From Brenneria roseae subsp. roseae (GTDB taxonomy: Bacteria > Pseudomonadota > Gammaproteobacteria > Enterobacterales > Enterobacteriaceae): a stretch of 64,000 nt of DNA. Position numbers and translations under genes: made by a program. The stretch covers positions 94,436 to 158,435 of the forward strand of contig NZ_KZ819032.1 in NCBI RefSeq assembly GCF_003115845.1, read 5' to 3'. Under the pieces are notes generated by a model. The model was given only the letters and a program-made list of their open reading frames with translations. It did not search any database and was not told the origin of the DNA. This document shows positions 62,969 through 64,000 of the stretch, piece after piece. The first letter of the stretch is position 1. Each line of letters opens with the position of its first letter.

Positions 62969-63166
62969 TCACCGCAGCATAGGTCCAAAAGTCAGCTTTG
63001 CGCGCTTTTTGGTGAAAGACCGGTAGTCGCGCATCTGCCAGACTTTTCTGCCGGTGCTTTTGATTAGCCGTTGCAGATCGTCGCCGTCATGCCGTGGGTA
63101 ATCCGCATCCTATGGCTTGGCGGCTTTTATCTTCGTATCGGTGAGGGGGTTTGTTAAGCGTGCCAT
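62969..63166 (-). pseudogene. N-terminal fragment of a P4-type tyrosine integrase
   Basis: Leftward from ATG 63166 the frame reads MARLTNPLTDTKIKAAKP, a TAG stop, then in the same frame DADYPRHDGDDLQRLIKSTG and FTKKRAKLTFGP before ending. This is the DNA-binding N-terminus of a P4/CP4-57-like integrase with one nonsense codon and the catalytic part missing. It abuts the right end of the cassette. It is the clearest sign that the region was once a mobile island. Confidence 0.8.
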
Positions 63167-63285
63167 AGGTATCTCCATCATTTAGGTGCGGGGTGGGTAC
63201 CTGCCTTTGGGATATCTAAAAGTTGTGGAAGTCACAAGATCGCCACAGTATCCAGCAGACGTAAAAAAGCCCGCGGGTTTGTGCC
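63167..63285. other. Gap between integrase fragment and next ORF
   Basis: The region upstream of the integrase remnant holds a short direct approach to the next terminator and no gene. An integrase attachment site might lie here, but no tRNA or tmRNA end is visible. Confidence 0.35.
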
Positions 63286-63293
63286 ATGCGGGC
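63269..63293 (+). terminator. Hairpin overlapping the next ORF start
   Basis: GCCCGC pairs with GCGGGC across a 13-nt loop and is followed by ttctcg. It lies over the first codons of the next reading frame, so that frame probably does not start there. Confidence 0.45.
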
Positions 63294-63642
63294 TTCTCGT
63301 ACTTCATCGACTACAGGGGCCGTTGAGAGGCAGATAGATAAAACATTATCCAAAGAAAGCTATTTTTATTGGCGCGACGGTGGGGCGAATGATGAGTATC
63401 AAATATCAATCGTTATGAAATTAACTGATGGGTCTTTAGCTCTCTTCCTCGGAAATAATGATGTTGATCTAACCTCTTTTTTAAATTCTGATACTCCTTA
63501 TCTAAATTATAATGAAAAAATATCAAATATGGTCGGTCGACGGCAGAGCGTTTGTCTTTATATTCATCTTCCCGTAAGCGTTCTAACCTTTCAAATAGTT
63601 ACCCAGGAGTGGGGATTAAAAAGTATTCTATCCTATGGATAG
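63286..63642 (+). pseudogene. Fragmented, probably frameshifted small protein
   Basis: The reading frame (118 codons) starts inside a hairpin, so its beginning is doubtful. The part ESYFYWRDGGANDEYQISIV and LALFLGNNDVDLTSFLNSDT looks like a genuine AT-rich gene. At the A6 run (63515-63520) another frame continues better as KYQIWSVDGRAFVFIFIFP and stops at 63577, suggesting a one-base frameshift. I do not recognise the family. Its place before a PAAR gene would fit a relic of an immunity or effector gene, but that is inference. Confidence 0.4.
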
Positions 63643-63885
63643 TGTATTGAGCCTTTCCCACAACACAAAAGACAGGATCTCTTTTTGAGTGACAGAAAAT
63701 AAAAAACAAGGAATTGAGCAAGAGCGTAATGGCAAGGAAATGATAATATATGAGTATAAGTAAAAATTTCAGGAAGAAGCTTTGTATATAACGGTTATGG
63801 AACTTTGGCATTGTGGCCGGCAGTAAAGACTGCACAAAATAAGTTCAGCCGAAACGGATATATCTATAGTCAAAGGAGAATGACG

Positions 63886-64000
63886 ATGCCGGGTGCCGCC
63901 CGTCTGAATGATATCGCAAGTGGTCACGACTGCTTCCCGGAAACCCCCGTTATTGAAGGCAGTCCTGACGTTATCATCAATGGTCAGCCTGCTGCCCGTC
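63886..64000 (+). CDS. PAAR-domain protein, partial at the window edge
   Basis: The start (ATG 63886 after AAGGAG; ATG 63880 is possible in frame) reads MPGAARLNDIASGHDCFPET and continues PVIEGSPDVIINGQPAARQ-like. This is the PAAR fold that caps the VgrG spike of type VI secretion systems or phage tails. The gene runs off the window, so any C-terminal toxin domain is not visible. It sits at the end of the mobile region, where orphan PAAR/effector genes are common. Confidence 0.85.
   Translation, partial: MPGAARLNDIASGHDCFPETPVIEGSPDVIINGQPAAR

Overview
The window reads as one chromosome segment of a plant- or environment-associated enterobacterium. The gluconate genes (edd, gntR, gntK, gntT), acs-yjcH-actP, nifJ and ybeM all encode proteins very close to their Escherichia coli counterparts. 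The accessory content (tad-pilus remnants, FecI/FecR with an STN-type receptor, TRAP sugar-acid operon) fits the Pectobacteriaceae (Brenneria, Dickeya, Pectobacterium group). That placement is an inference from gene content. No rRNA, tRNA or CRISPR array was seen.

Layout. 0-4.1 kb: an upstream terminator, an orphan Fur box, a MITE-like repeat, an OmpR-type two-component system and a decayed tad-pilus locus. 4.2-10 kb: a complete GntR regulon (edd, gntR, gntK, gntT) with four GntR operators and two perfect CRP sites. 10-14.3 kb: the acetate cluster acs-yjcH-actP. 14.8-25.4 kb: a lone PAS protein, a signalling TonB-dependent receptor, a two-domain-permease ABC importer with an MBL-fold enzyme and a DeoR regulator, and Fur-controlled fecI/fecR. 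25.6-36.8 kb: AI-2E-family transporter, DHA2 efflux pump with MFP and MarR, L,D-transpeptidase, ybeM, nifJ. 37-44 kb: exported FAD reductase/outer-membrane protein/LysR operon, a small protein behind a structured leader, PPP phosphatase, LysE exporter, and a Fic toxin with an HTH-YhfG antitoxin.

44.3-52.1 kb holds the most coherent undescribed catabolic system. Two nearly identical 31-bp double-palindrome operators bracket a TRAP transporter, a HIT-gluconokinase fusion, two SDRs, an RbsD/FucU mutarotase and a LacI regulator. They look like one autoregulated sugar or sugar-acid pathway. 53.1-56.8 kb holds an enolase-superfamily acid-sugar dehydratase, a DcuC-family carrier and a LysR regulator.

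57-64 kb is a scarred mobile region: a chimeric HTH/TacA antitoxin ORF, an intact BrnA with a truncated BrnT, a sharply bounded cassette, an integrase fragment with an in-frame stop, a probably frameshifted ORF and the start of a PAAR protein at the right edge. The cassette encodes a sensor kinase with a solute-binding domain, a response regulator that lacks the sigma-54 GAFTGA loop, and a Tat-exported cysteine-rich hydroxyacid dehydrogenase.
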